A stretch of 16,265 nucleotides of DNA from Bacteroidaceae bacterium (GTDB taxonomy: Bacteria > Bacteroidota > Bacteroidia > Bacteroidales > Bacteroidaceae), in contig JAFYWE010000025.1 in the NCBI GenBank assembly GCA_017558165.1, positions 1 to 16,265 of the forward strand, read 5' to 3'. Position 1 is the first letter of the stretch. Each line of letters opens with the position of its first letter. Both the position numbers and the translations under genes were made by a program. The notes below the pieces were generated by a model. That model was not told where the DNA came from. It did no database searches and saw only the letters and a program-made list of their open reading frames with translations. Positions 1 to 7,356 of the stretch are shown here, piece by piece.

Positions 1-2999
1 ACCTTAGCAGAACGGATTACGTTACCGTTCTGCATCTTAACGAGGTATACACCAGCCTCAACTGCAACCTGTGCAGGGTTCTTCACGAACTCTACCAACT
101 TGCCGTCAACAGTGTAGATCCAAGCCTTGTCAGCGTTCTTGATAACGATAGCGCCATCAACGCCCTCAGCTGCAGAAACCTCACCTGCTACCTCCTCAAC
201 TGATGTAGCACCGTCAAGGTTCTCAGGCTCGTCAGCCTCGCCCTGGTCACGTGTGTCAGCAGCTGCACGACCTGGGTTGTTACCTACGATCTTAGCACCG
301 AAGTCCATAGAGAATCCCTTAGCGTGGAGACCTGTTGGGAGGAACATACCAGCGAACCATGCGTCAGAGAATACGATACGCAAACGGCTGTCGCCAGGAG
401 TTGCATCCTCAGGAACTGTGAATGTGAATGTGAGACCTGTTGTCTGGAACTCTGGAGTTGCAGCGCGGATTGCACCAGCCTTGAAGAGGCGCTCACCTGT
501 TACTGATGTCTCCTCACCGTCTGAACCGAGTGTACCAGGCATTGGCTTTGGATCGTCGAAGTCACCGCTACCGTTGAGGTCCATCCAACCACCTGCGAAG
601 CAATACTTCAAACCGTCGCTGAAGTTAGCGCACTTGATTGTCATGGTAATCTCCTGACCCTGCTCAACAACAAGAACCTGATCGCGAACATCAGCATACT
701 GTGAACCGTCAGCAACTGGACCATCAGCAGCATAGTCGAGGTTCTCGACAGCACCGGTAGTCTTAACCCACTCTACATAACGCTGCTCGCGTGCGATGTT
801 TGCACCCTCGCAAGCTGGATCCATAGCACTTACACCGTATGTATCCTCAATAACCTCATCGGGGAGTGTGTTCTGAGGAGCACGTGTAACCTCTACCCAA
901 GCGATCTCAGAGTAGCTCTTGAGGTCGGTAGAAACGGCGCGTACACCAACGAATGGAACGTCGTTAACGCTCTCGAAACGTACGTTAGGAATGATTGTCG
1001 CCCACTGTGATGTAGTACCTACAAGAGCAACCTTGCCTTCCTCACCTACCTTATAAAGAATCTCGAAGTGGTCGATGTTAGCCTCATCGTTGTAAACGAG
1101 ACCCCAGTTGGCACGTGTACCGGCTGTAGCGTCAACATCCCAGTGGAGCTTAACTGTCATAGAGGCCTTTGTCTCCTTCTTAACCTCAGCAACAACATCC
1201 TTAACCGCTGCAGGAGCAACAGTGTTGTTGTCGTTGAGCTCGATCTTACCTACATAGAGCTGGTAGTCGTCGTTTGCACCCTTAACGCGGAGACCGATGC
1301 GCTCGATAACGTCGCCCTTTGCTACGCCAGCGAGGTCGAACTTCTTCTCCTCCCAGTTGTTGCCTGCAACCTCACCGATAGCATACTCCAACCAAGCGTC
1401 GTTGCCCTGCTTCTTGATGATGAGGTAGAGGTCAGTAGCCTTAACGTCCTTCACTGTCTTCACAGCAACCTTTGCGTATGCATCAGCACCAGCCTCGAGA
1501 GCTGTCTTGTAGAGAACGAGATCTGTACCATCGGCTGTAGAAGCACCTGTAAGCTCGATACAAGAACCGCCATTGTAAGCGTCGAGGTGTGTGTAGTTCA
1601 CGTCAATTGCAGTGCTGGTCTCAGTTGTGTTAGACTTGTAACGCAACCAACGGTATGTAGGAACGAGGTCCTGTGAACCCATGTTGTACCAGCTGCTTGC
1701 ATGAGACTTCTTACCCTTGTAGAAGTAACGGTCACCGTTACCGAGTGTGAAGTTTGTTGCGAATGGGAGTGTACCCTGGATAGCTGAACGCTCAGGAATC
1801 CAAGTTGCCATACCTGCGAATGTTGAAAGAGGAAGCTTGTCGCCCTGTTTCTCCCAGTTGTTACCTGTGTTGCTTACAGCAGGACGGTTGGCTGGGTTAC
1901 GGTAACCTCCTGAGAATGCACGCTCAAGAAGTCTCTGGTAGTTACCCTGAGTGTCGTAAGCGTCATCACCTGAGTTGTAGCTCATGAAACGGCTCTGGCC
2001 GTGCTCACCCCAAAGACATACACCGCACTTGTGTGCCTGTTCGTTCTCGTCGAGTGCTGTCCAACGGCGGTCCATACCTACAATCCATACACCGGTGTAT
2101 ACACCGTCAGCTGTACCCATTGCGGTCTCGGCTGCAGTCACTGTTGAACCGATCTGGTAAGAGAAGTCACCACTTGCATAGTTAAGCATTGTGTCGTGTG
2201 TCTTACCTGTAGCCTTTGTACCGAAGAGGGCATCTGCGTTACCTGCTGTGAAACCGCTCATTGCAGTATAGATACCGCTGTGGTAGTTGTCATAACCGCA
2301 CTCGGCTGCATAAACCCAAAGCTGCTTGTGGAAGTTCACGATGTCCTTGTTTGTGTAGCTGTTATCCTCCCAGTTGTAGTTGATACCGTCAGCACCGAAG
2401 TACATGAGACAGTGGATAAGTGGCTTCACATAGATGAAGTTACCCTCAGCGTCCTTCTGAGTGATCATTGCGCTGTATGTAGCGTCACCGTCACCTGTCC
2501 AGCTCTCGAAGAAAGCGATACCGCTGTAGATATCAGAACCGTTGCGGTGAGCAGCATCAACCCATGCACCAGGAGCCTGGAAGAATCCGTGGTTCCATGA
2601 ACCGAAGATGTTCACATACTGCCACATTGAGAATACGTCGGCTGCGAACTTGTCGCTTGGATAACCTGCAGAACCGCCTGAACCCACGTCCATAGGAATG
2701 TTTGTCCAGAGGTTACGTGTCTCATAAGTGCTTGGAACGAGACGGTCGGCACGGTCCATAATCTGGGCGCGACGAACGTGTGAACGAACAAAAGCAATGT
2801 CCGATGCCTGGATACCGATAGCCTCGAACTCCTCCAATGTAGGGTAGTAACGGCCATCCTGATGTACCTGGTAGAACAGGTCGAGCAACTGCTTTGTGTC
2901 AAAGCCAGAGAAATCATAGATCTCATCTGTCTGCGCTGACGCTGGAGCTGCAAAGATAGAGAGCACCAGTGCCAAAACTGCGAAGTAGCATTTCTTCAT
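1..2999 (-). CDS. Divergent GH85-type endo-beta-N-acetylglucosaminidase, GEVED and secretion-tail modules (3' end cut)
   Basis: Predicted exported glycoside hydrolase of family GH85, which cuts the GlcNAc-GlcNAc core of N-glycans. The 999 visible residues start at ATG 2999 with signal peptide MKKCYFAVLALVLSIFAAPASA. The GH85 barrel spans about 90-450: MWQY at 125-128, AAHRNG at 149-154, then YFGADGINYNWE at 200-211, giving the family's Asn-x-Glu pair as N209 and E211; SQDLVP lies at 442-447. Next come a beta-sandwich of galactose-binding type (about 465-590), a fibronectin-III-like domain (600-707), a GEVED-like domain (about 765-880, with GGWMDLNGSGDFDD) and a tail resembling type IX sorting domains (945-999). 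The frame is still open at base 1; by analogy with the neighbouring GH85 tail only a few codons are missing. Oddity: the WYD motif of GH85 enzymes reads IYT here (243-245), so activity or specificity may differ. Confidence is high for a GH85-like fold, moderate for activity. It appears to be transcribed from its own promoter, behind a terminator. Confidence 0.8.
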   Translation of the reverse strand, partial: MKKCYFAVLALVLSIFAAPASAQTDEIYDFSGFDTKQLLDLFYQVHQDGRYYPTLEEFEAIGIQASDIAFVRSHVRRAQIMDRADRLVPSTYETRNLWTNIPMDVGSGGSAGYPSDKFAADVFSMWQYVNIFGSWNHGFFQAPGAWVDAAHRNGSDIYSGIAFFESWTGDGDATYSAMITQKDAEGNFIYVKPLIHCLMYFGADGINYNWEDNSYTNKDIVNFHKQLWVYAAECGYDNYHSGIYTAMSGFTAGNADALFGTKATGKTHDTMLNYASGDFSYQIGSTVTAAETAMGTADGVYTGVWIVGMDRRWTALDENEQAHKCGVCLWGEHGQSRFMSYNSGDDAYDTQGNYQRLLERAFSGGYRNPANRPAVSNTGNNWEKQGDKLPLSTFAGMATWIPERSAIQGTLPFATNFTLGNGDRYFYKGKKSHASSWYNMGSQDLVPTYRWLRYKSNTTETSTAIDVNYTHLDAYNGGSCIELTGASTADGTDLVLYKTALEAGADAYAKVAVKTVKDVKATDLYLIIKKQGNDAWLEYAIGEVAGNNWEEKKFDLAGVAKGDVIERIGLRVKGANDDYQLYVGKIELNDNNTVAPAAVKDVVAEVKKETKASMTVKLHWDVDATAGTRANWGLVYNDEANIDHFEILYKVGEEGKVALVGTTSQWATIIPNVRFESVNDVPFVGVRAVSTDLKSYSEIAWVEVTRAPQNTLPDEVIEDTYGVSAMDPACEGANIAREQRYVEWVKTTGAVENLDYAADGPVADGSQYADVRDQVLVVEQGQEITMTIKCANFSDGLKYCFAGGWMDLNGSGDFDDPKPMPGTLGSDGEETSVTGERLFKAGAIRAATPEFQTTGLTFTFTVPEDATPGDSRLRIVFSDAWFAGMFLPTGLHAKGFSMDFGAKIVGNNPGRAAADTRDQGEADEPENLDGATSVEEVAGEVSAAEGVDGAIVIKNADKAWIYTVDGKLVEFVKNPAQVAVEAGVYLVKMQNGNVIRSAK

Positions 3000-3132
3000 A
3001 ATTACAGAAATTTGGTTTGTTAATAAATAAAATATCTAAAAATTCTTTTCTTTCCAATCATATTTTTGCCGGCCCGCCAAACACGCTTGCAAAACGTCAA
3101 TTTCTTAGGCTCGACAATATATCACCGCCAAG

Positions 3133-3166
3133 CAAATGTAATAATTTTATTGAAATATCTACACAA
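3133..3166 (-). promoter_or_regulatory. Candidate promoter of the downstream GH85 gene
   Basis: On the minus strand TACATTTG (3140-3133) matches the Bacteroidetes -7 consensus TAnnTTTG exactly. A weak -33 candidate, TTGTG (3166-3162), lies 21 bases upstream. It sits after the terminator at 3452-3486 and about 135 bases before the start codon, as needed for independent transcription of this gene. The -33 match is poor, and such boxes occur by chance in AT-rich DNA. Confidence 0.45.
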
Positions 3167-3305
3167 TTATCCTGTAAAAATATGGTTTTTAAATCTTTTT
3201 AAAAAAGCCGGTTTTAACGTGAGAATATAAGACGGTTCTATCCCCTCCTGACATTTTTGCCATTTTATGTGGGTTCTGTATTCAAATCTCAATGCGGTTG
3301 TATTA

Positions 3306-3336
3306 GAGATCCCTCACTGCGTATCGGGATGACATA
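3306..3336. repeat. Half-copy of interspersed palindromic repeat
   Basis: The segment reads GAGATCCCTCACTGCG, a short variable stretch, then GGATGACA. It matches most positions of the right arm of the repeat at 13049-13076 (GAGATCCTTCACTCCG...GGATGACA). The opposite arm is absent here, so this is a degenerate or single-arm copy of the same family. Confidence 0.6.
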
Positions 3337-3404
3337 CTCGCTGGGGCAACATAAATATTGTTGCTTTAATTTCTTACAGCCAGAACGGAATTCAAGACTT
3401 GAGT

Positions 3405-3448
3405 CCTCCTCTTGTGGCAAGAGGAGGTGTCACGTAGTGACGGAGGAG
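3405..3448. repeat. Compound double-hairpin intergenic repeat
   Basis: Two hairpins lie side by side. The first has a perfect 10-bp stem, CCTCCTCTTG (3405-3414) with CAAGAGGAGG (3418-3427), and a 3-base loop. The second has stem GTCAC (3429-3433) with GTGAC (3437-3441) and loop GTA. A further GAGGAG at 3443-3448 could pair with CTCCTC at 3406-3411 instead, allowing an alternative fold. It looks like a Bacteroidales intergenic palindrome of unknown role and lies just downstream of the terminator in the transcript direction. Confidence 0.6.
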
Positions 3449-3451
3449 ATG

Positions 3452-3486
3452 AAAACAAAAGAGCAGGCTGCATATGCAACCTGCTC
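3452..3486 (-). terminator. Intrinsic terminator after the 1246-residue GH85 gene
   Basis: GAGCAGG (3461-3467) pairs with CCTGCTC (3480-3486) around the self-complementary TGCATATGCA (3469-3478); in the minus-strand RNA the one unmatched position becomes a G-U pair, so the whole 26-bp arm can fold. It is followed by UUUUGUUUU (3460-3452). It begins about 54 bases after the stop codon of the GH85 gene, so transcription should largely end here. Confidence 0.88.
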
Positions 3487-3539
3487 CTGATGTCTATGGC
3501 TTTTCAACATTCATTGAAAGCCGTTGTGTAATACCGTAA

Positions 3540-6500
3540 TTACTTGTTGAGCAACTTCACGCTGCGTACAACCTGGCCGTCCTTCTCAACTACGAGAACG
3601 TATGTACCCTTTGCTCCAAGAGCAACCTGTACATTCTGGCCTGCTGCAATGGCAACGTTCTTGCCTGTAACCTTCTGTCCTGCAGCTGTGTAGATGCTTA
3701 CAGTATAGTTACCCTCCTGAGCGAACTCAACGATGGCCGCACCGTCAACAGCGTAAGCCTTCATGTCGGCAGCGTCTACGCCCTGGATACCCTCGGCTGC
3801 GTCAACCTTGATTACCTGGAATGTGCGCTGGTCGCTACCGAGTGAGTTGCTGAGTGTCAATGTCACTGCGTACTCGCCACCGTTCTCATACTTCACGGTC
3901 GCTGCACCTGCAACGTCATTACCCTCGCCGGCCTCAACGATACCCTTCTTTGCCTTCCAAGTAGGAACTGTCACTACTGGGAACGCTGTACCGCTTACGA
4001 ATGGGCAACCTGATGTGTATGCTGCCTCAATCCAGCCGAACTTGCCCTGGCCCTCACCGCCTGAGGCAACGTAGTTGTGCATACCAGACTCGATGTTTGC
4101 CTTTGGACCTACTGACTTGAATGTAAGGCCATCGGCAGCCTCAGTCTCGAAGTCCCAGTAAGCAGCAAGGCCTTCAGGGAGGTTAGTTGGGTCAATGTCA
4201 GCCATTGAAACTGCAACATCCTCGGCTGTCATTACCTTATCCCATACCTGGAAGTTGTCGATGACACCGTCGATACCGCTACGGCCGTGTGCCGAACCAC
4301 CGACTGAGAGTACCTGGCCGTTTGTAATGCTGTATACATTCTTCTGGTAGCCTGGGTCTGTGTTGTAGTATGTATCACCGTTTGTTGAGCGGTTCCATCT
4401 TGTGAGCTCCTGCTTTACGCCGTTGATGTAGTAGTCGCAACGGAACTGGCCGGCAGTGTTGTACTCGAATACGAATGCGAAGTGTACCCAAGAACCTACA
4501 GGAACAGTAGTGTTGTCAAACTTGTAACGGAGCTCGTTGTTGCTTGTAGCATCGGTACCACGGAAGGTGAAGCTACCCATAGTACCGTCCTCCTGGATGT
4601 TTGTCCATATCCAACCCCAGTCGGTCTTTGGCCATGAGTCAACCTTGTTTGCGACAGCAAGCAACTGTGTCTCGCCTGGAGCGAGCTTGTTGATCTTGAG
4701 CCAGAATGCAGTAGAGAAGCTCTTTGCACCTACAAGGCCAAGGTCAGCACACTTCACACCGAAGCGCTCCTCGTTGAGGTTCAAGCCCTGTGAGCCAGAG
4801 CCGTTAGCCTCGCGGCCTGTGTATGCAAGTGCTACAGCGTCGCCTGCACCTACAGTAATGTCAGCCTCCTGGCCGTTTGCTGTGAGTGTAAGGATCTTTG
4901 GAAGCGCACCAACGCCCTTACCGGTAATCTGGATGTAGTTGGCATATGTACGTGTTACGCTTGTGCGGTTACCGTCTGCGTCGTATACATTACCGGTAAC
5001 GGCCACGTTGTAGTTACCAGTGTTTGCAGGACCCTCTGTAACGGTGATCTTCTTTGCACCTGTAGCGGTGTAGAGGACATTGCCGTTGGCGTCAGTGATT
5101 GTCCACTCTGCATCCTCGTGACGTGGGTCAACGAATGAAATCTCGAAGTCCTCAAGAGGCTTGATTGTGCTCTTGTTGATCTGGATATCGTCGTCGTATA
5201 CATATGTACCTGCATCCATATACTCTGTCCATGCGATCTCTGAGTCATTCTCCATGTCAAGTGATACTGCAGCAACACCAAGGCGTACCTTGTCTGCATT
5301 CTCAAGGCTCATTGGGATGTTGTAGATGAGAGCAGCCCAAGATGTTGTGAGGCCCATGAATACAGGCTCGCAACCCTCCTGCTGTGCATAGAGCTTGAAG
5401 ATGGCTGTGTTCACGTCAAGGTTGTAGCAAGGCTCACCTGCTGCCTTGTCGTTAGGCATGTTGAAGATAACCTTTGCGTCTACACCGTACTTGCTGAACG
5501 CGAGTGTCTTTGCCGATGCAATAACCGGCACTGCTGGAGCAGCGGCCGCATTGCGTACGATTGAGAACTCACCAAGGTACAGGTTCATATCCTCGGCGCT
5601 GTTGAAGTGCAATGCAACGAGTGCAAGCTCCTCGGCCTTGAGGTCCTTGCCAACCTCGAATGTGCGCTCAACCCAGAGATCCTCGTCAGCAGCCTTGTCT
5701 GCCGCGCAAACCTTGAGGTTGCCAAGGGCAACATCCTCGCTGCCCACGCCTGTGAGTACAAGGTCGATGTCGGCCTTACCAGCAGCGAGCTTGTAGCGGA
5801 ATGTGATGACGTCACCGTCAGCAAGGTCATACTGTGTCTTGAAGAGGTGCAGGTACTCGCCCTCGGTTGAACCGAACACGCGTACTGTAGAACCGCCTAC
5901 CCATGCATCGTCCCATGTGAACTCTGCATCGAGGCCGTTGGCTGCAACGTCCGATGCGTTGCGACCCAACAATGATGTGGTGAACCACCAGCGCCATGTA
6001 GGCAGGTAGTCCTGAACACCGATGTTGTACCACTCGCCGTCGTGCTGGCGCTCGCCCTTCCAGTTGAAGAACTTACCGTTACCAAGGTTGAAGTATGTGA
6101 TGAATGGCTCCTCCTCGAGGTCCCAGCAGAGTGTACTCTTGGCAGTCATGAATGAAGACATACCGTGGAAAGTGAAGTTGTCGGCATTGTACTTCATTGA
6201 GCTTGTCACTTCAGGGCAGTTGACCGGGTTACGTGTACCGCCGGTGAACCAGCGCTCGGTACGCAACTGGTATGTGCGCTGCTTAACCTCGGCTGCACTA
6301 CCTTTCTCACCGCGGCTCTCCCAGAACATGTTCTGGCTGTGAGCACCCCAAAGACCGATTGAGATAGGGTAGTCCTTCAAGAGAGGCCAGCTGTTGCTGC
6401 CTGGCTCGGCACCCTGCATGTTAACACCTGCGTAGATGTTGAGTGGGTTGTAACCGATGCTCTTTGCATACTCTACTGACTTTGACAACAGTGAACTGTA

Positions 6501-7280
6501 GTTCCAGTTGTAGTTGAAGAAGAGGGCTGCACCCATTGCGATGTCATCGTTGTGTGTGCCGAATCCATTGTCGAACCTGATTGTACCGTTCTCGGCAGTA
6601 CCGTCATACCAGAGGTTCTCGAACAATGGGTTCAATGGCAATGACTTCTCGACGAGCTCCTTGTGGTATGGGATGAGCTTCTGCATGATGGCATATCCGC
6701 CCGAGAACTCAGAATTATAGCCGAGACCGTCGATACCGTAGTAGTGCATGAACTTGGCACCCTTCTCTGCGCCGGCGTCAATAACAGCCTGCATGGCCTC
6801 CTGCCAGCCGTTACCGTAGAGACCACCGTAAGGGATACCTGCCACTGATGATACGGCTACACCGTTCTTGTGTGCAACGTCGGCAAAGTTACCCAGAATA
6901 CGTCCCTGTGGAGATGTCCAGTTACCGTAGTGCGAGATGTACTGCCACATGTTGAATACCTCAGAGTCGTATACGCCGTTAGGCATTGCGTTCTCCGACT
7001 CGTCATCGATTGGTACCCACATTACCAGTTTCTTGTCGTTGCTCTCGTCAATGCTTGTGCGCACCTGTGTGGCAGCATTGCGGAAACGTGCCTTTGGCTT
7101 CACACGTGAGATGAAGAAGTTGTCGTCCTCGGTAACCTGCTTTCCTGGTTCCCAGTTCTGGAGTGTGGTACCGTACTCCTTTGCAAAACCGCCCCATTCA
7201 ACGTAACCCTGCTGGTACGACTGGGCGTTGGCTGCTACTGTAAGGAGTGACAGACCGCCAATGATTAGAAATCTTTTCAT
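3540..7280 (-). CDS. GH85 endo-beta-N-acetylglucosaminidase with LamG, PKD-like and secretion-tail modules
   Basis: Exported endoglycosidase predicted to hydrolyse the chitobiose core of N-glycans, leaving one GlcNAc on the protein. It has 1246 residues with a signal peptide ending about ANA (residue 19) and no lipobox Cys. The GH85 barrel spans about 85-440: YDSEVFNMWQY (104-114), DVAHKNGV (134-141), YYGIDGLGYNSE (180-191) with the catalytic-type Asn189-x-Glu191 pair, LWYDGT (223-228) with the conserved Tyr225, and GVQDYLPTWRWW (421-432). Then come a galactose-binding-like beta-sandwich (about 455-577), a fibronectin-III-like segment (585-690), an Ig/PKD-like segment (700-785), a LamG/concanavalin-like domain (about 815-1050), a PKD-like domain (1105-1160) and a type IX-like C-terminal domain (1170-1246, ending VVRSVKLLNK). 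ATG 7280 directly precedes the signal peptide. It lies 76 bp after the SusD gene, across a hairpin, and ends before a strong terminator. Family assignment is confident; glycan preference (high-mannose or trimmed core) cannot be read. Confidence 0.9.
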   Translation of the reverse strand: MKRFLIIGGLSLLTVAANAQSYQQGYVEWGGFAKEYGTTLQNWEPGKQVTEDDNFFISRVKPKARFRNAATQVRTSIDESNDKKLVMWVPIDDESENAMPNGVYDSEVFNMWQYISHYGNWTSPQGRILGNFADVAHKNGVAVSSVAGIPYGGLYGNGWQEAMQAVIDAGAEKGAKFMHYYGIDGLGYNSEFSGGYAIMQKLIPYHKELVEKSLPLNPLFENLWYDGTAENGTIRFDNGFGTHNDDIAMGAALFFNYNWNYSSLLSKSVEYAKSIGYNPLNIYAGVNMQGAEPGSNSWPLLKDYPISIGLWGAHSQNMFWESRGEKGSAAEVKQRTYQLRTERWFTGGTRNPVNCPEVTSSMKYNADNFTFHGMSSFMTAKSTLCWDLEEEPFITYFNLGNGKFFNWKGERQHDGEWYNIGVQDYLPTWRWWFTTSLLGRNASDVAANGLDAEFTWDDAWVGGSTVRVFGSTEGEYLHLFKTQYDLADGDVITFRYKLAAGKADIDLVLTGVGSEDVALGNLKVCAADKAADEDLWVERTFEVGKDLKAEELALVALHFNSAEDMNLYLGEFSIVRNAAAAPAVPVIASAKTLAFSKYGVDAKVIFNMPNDKAAGEPCYNLDVNTAIFKLYAQQEGCEPVFMGLTTSWAALIYNIPMSLENADKVRLGVAAVSLDMENDSEIAWTEYMDAGTYVYDDDIQINKSTIKPLEDFEISFVDPRHEDAEWTITDANGNVLYTATGAKKITVTEGPANTGNYNVAVTGNVYDADGNRTSVTRTYANYIQITGKGVGALPKILTLTANGQEADITVGAGDAVALAYTGREANGSGSQGLNLNEERFGVKCADLGLVGAKSFSTAFWLKINKLAPGETQLLAVANKVDSWPKTDWGWIWTNIQEDGTMGSFTFRGTDATSNNELRYKFDNTTVPVGSWVHFAFVFEYNTAGQFRCDYYINGVKQELTRWNRSTNGDTYYNTDPGYQKNVYSITNGQVLSVGGSAHGRSGIDGVIDNFQVWDKVMTAEDVAVSMADIDPTNLPEGLAAYWDFETEAADGLTFKSVGPKANIESGMHNYVASGGEGQGKFGWIEAAYTSGCPFVSGTAFPVVTVPTWKAKKGIVEAGEGNDVAGAATVKYENGGEYAVTLTLSNSLGSDQRTFQVIKVDAAEGIQGVDAADMKAYAVDGAAIVEFAQEGNYTVSIYTAAGQKVTGKNVAIAAGQNVQVALGAKGTYVLVVEKDGQVVRSVKLLNK

Positions 7281-7300
7281 ATTGTTGTGTATTATGGTTA

Positions 7301-7342
7301 GTAAAAGGCCTATACCCCCTGTGTAGACATGGAGTATAGGCC
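7301..7342 (-). terminator. Hairpin with short U-tract between susD and GH85 (attenuator candidate)
   Basis: GGCCTATAC (7307-7315) and GTATAGGCC (7334-7342) form a perfect 9-bp stem; part of the 18-base interior can pair further. In the minus-strand RNA it is followed by only UUUUAC (7306-7301). It starts 14 bases after the SusD stop codon and lies 26 bases before the GH85 ATG. The strong stem with a weak U-tract suggests partial termination or an mRNA-stabilising 3' end for the SusC/SusD message rather than a full stop, because no promoter candidate is seen between it and the GH85 gene. Confidence 0.7.
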
Positions 7343-7356
7343 ATGGTTATTCTTAA

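Larger units (their letters stand above)
3000..3539. other. Non-coding gap between the two GH85 genes
   Basis: This 540-bp gap holds no convincing gene. Reading with the genes, it contains a strong terminator for the upstream GH85 gene, a compound hairpin repeat, a half-copy of a palindromic repeat also present near 13050, a small hairpin (GCAACA 3346-3351 with TGTTGC 3359-3364), then an AT-rich stretch with a promoter candidate and a leader of about 130 bases before the ATG at 2999. The two short plus-strand open frames here overlap the repeats and look like chance. Confidence 0.7.

Noticed and set aside
1068..1676. Long plus-strand open frame (202 codons) inside the left GH85 gene
   Set aside because: It lies wholly antisense to a continuous minus-strand protein with recognisable domains; its Val/Cys/Leu-rich translation is typical of an antisense shadow.
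3017..3490. Two short plus-strand open frames in the gap between the GH85 genes
   Set aside because: They run across the palindromic repeats, terminator and promoter candidate, have no recognisable domain, and no upstream ribosome-binding signal was seen.
1..7280. GH18 or another chitinase-like assignment for the two glycosidases
   Set aside because: The GH18 DxxDxDxE signature is missing; both have Asn-x-Glu after a YxGxDG strand and the other motifs of GH85.
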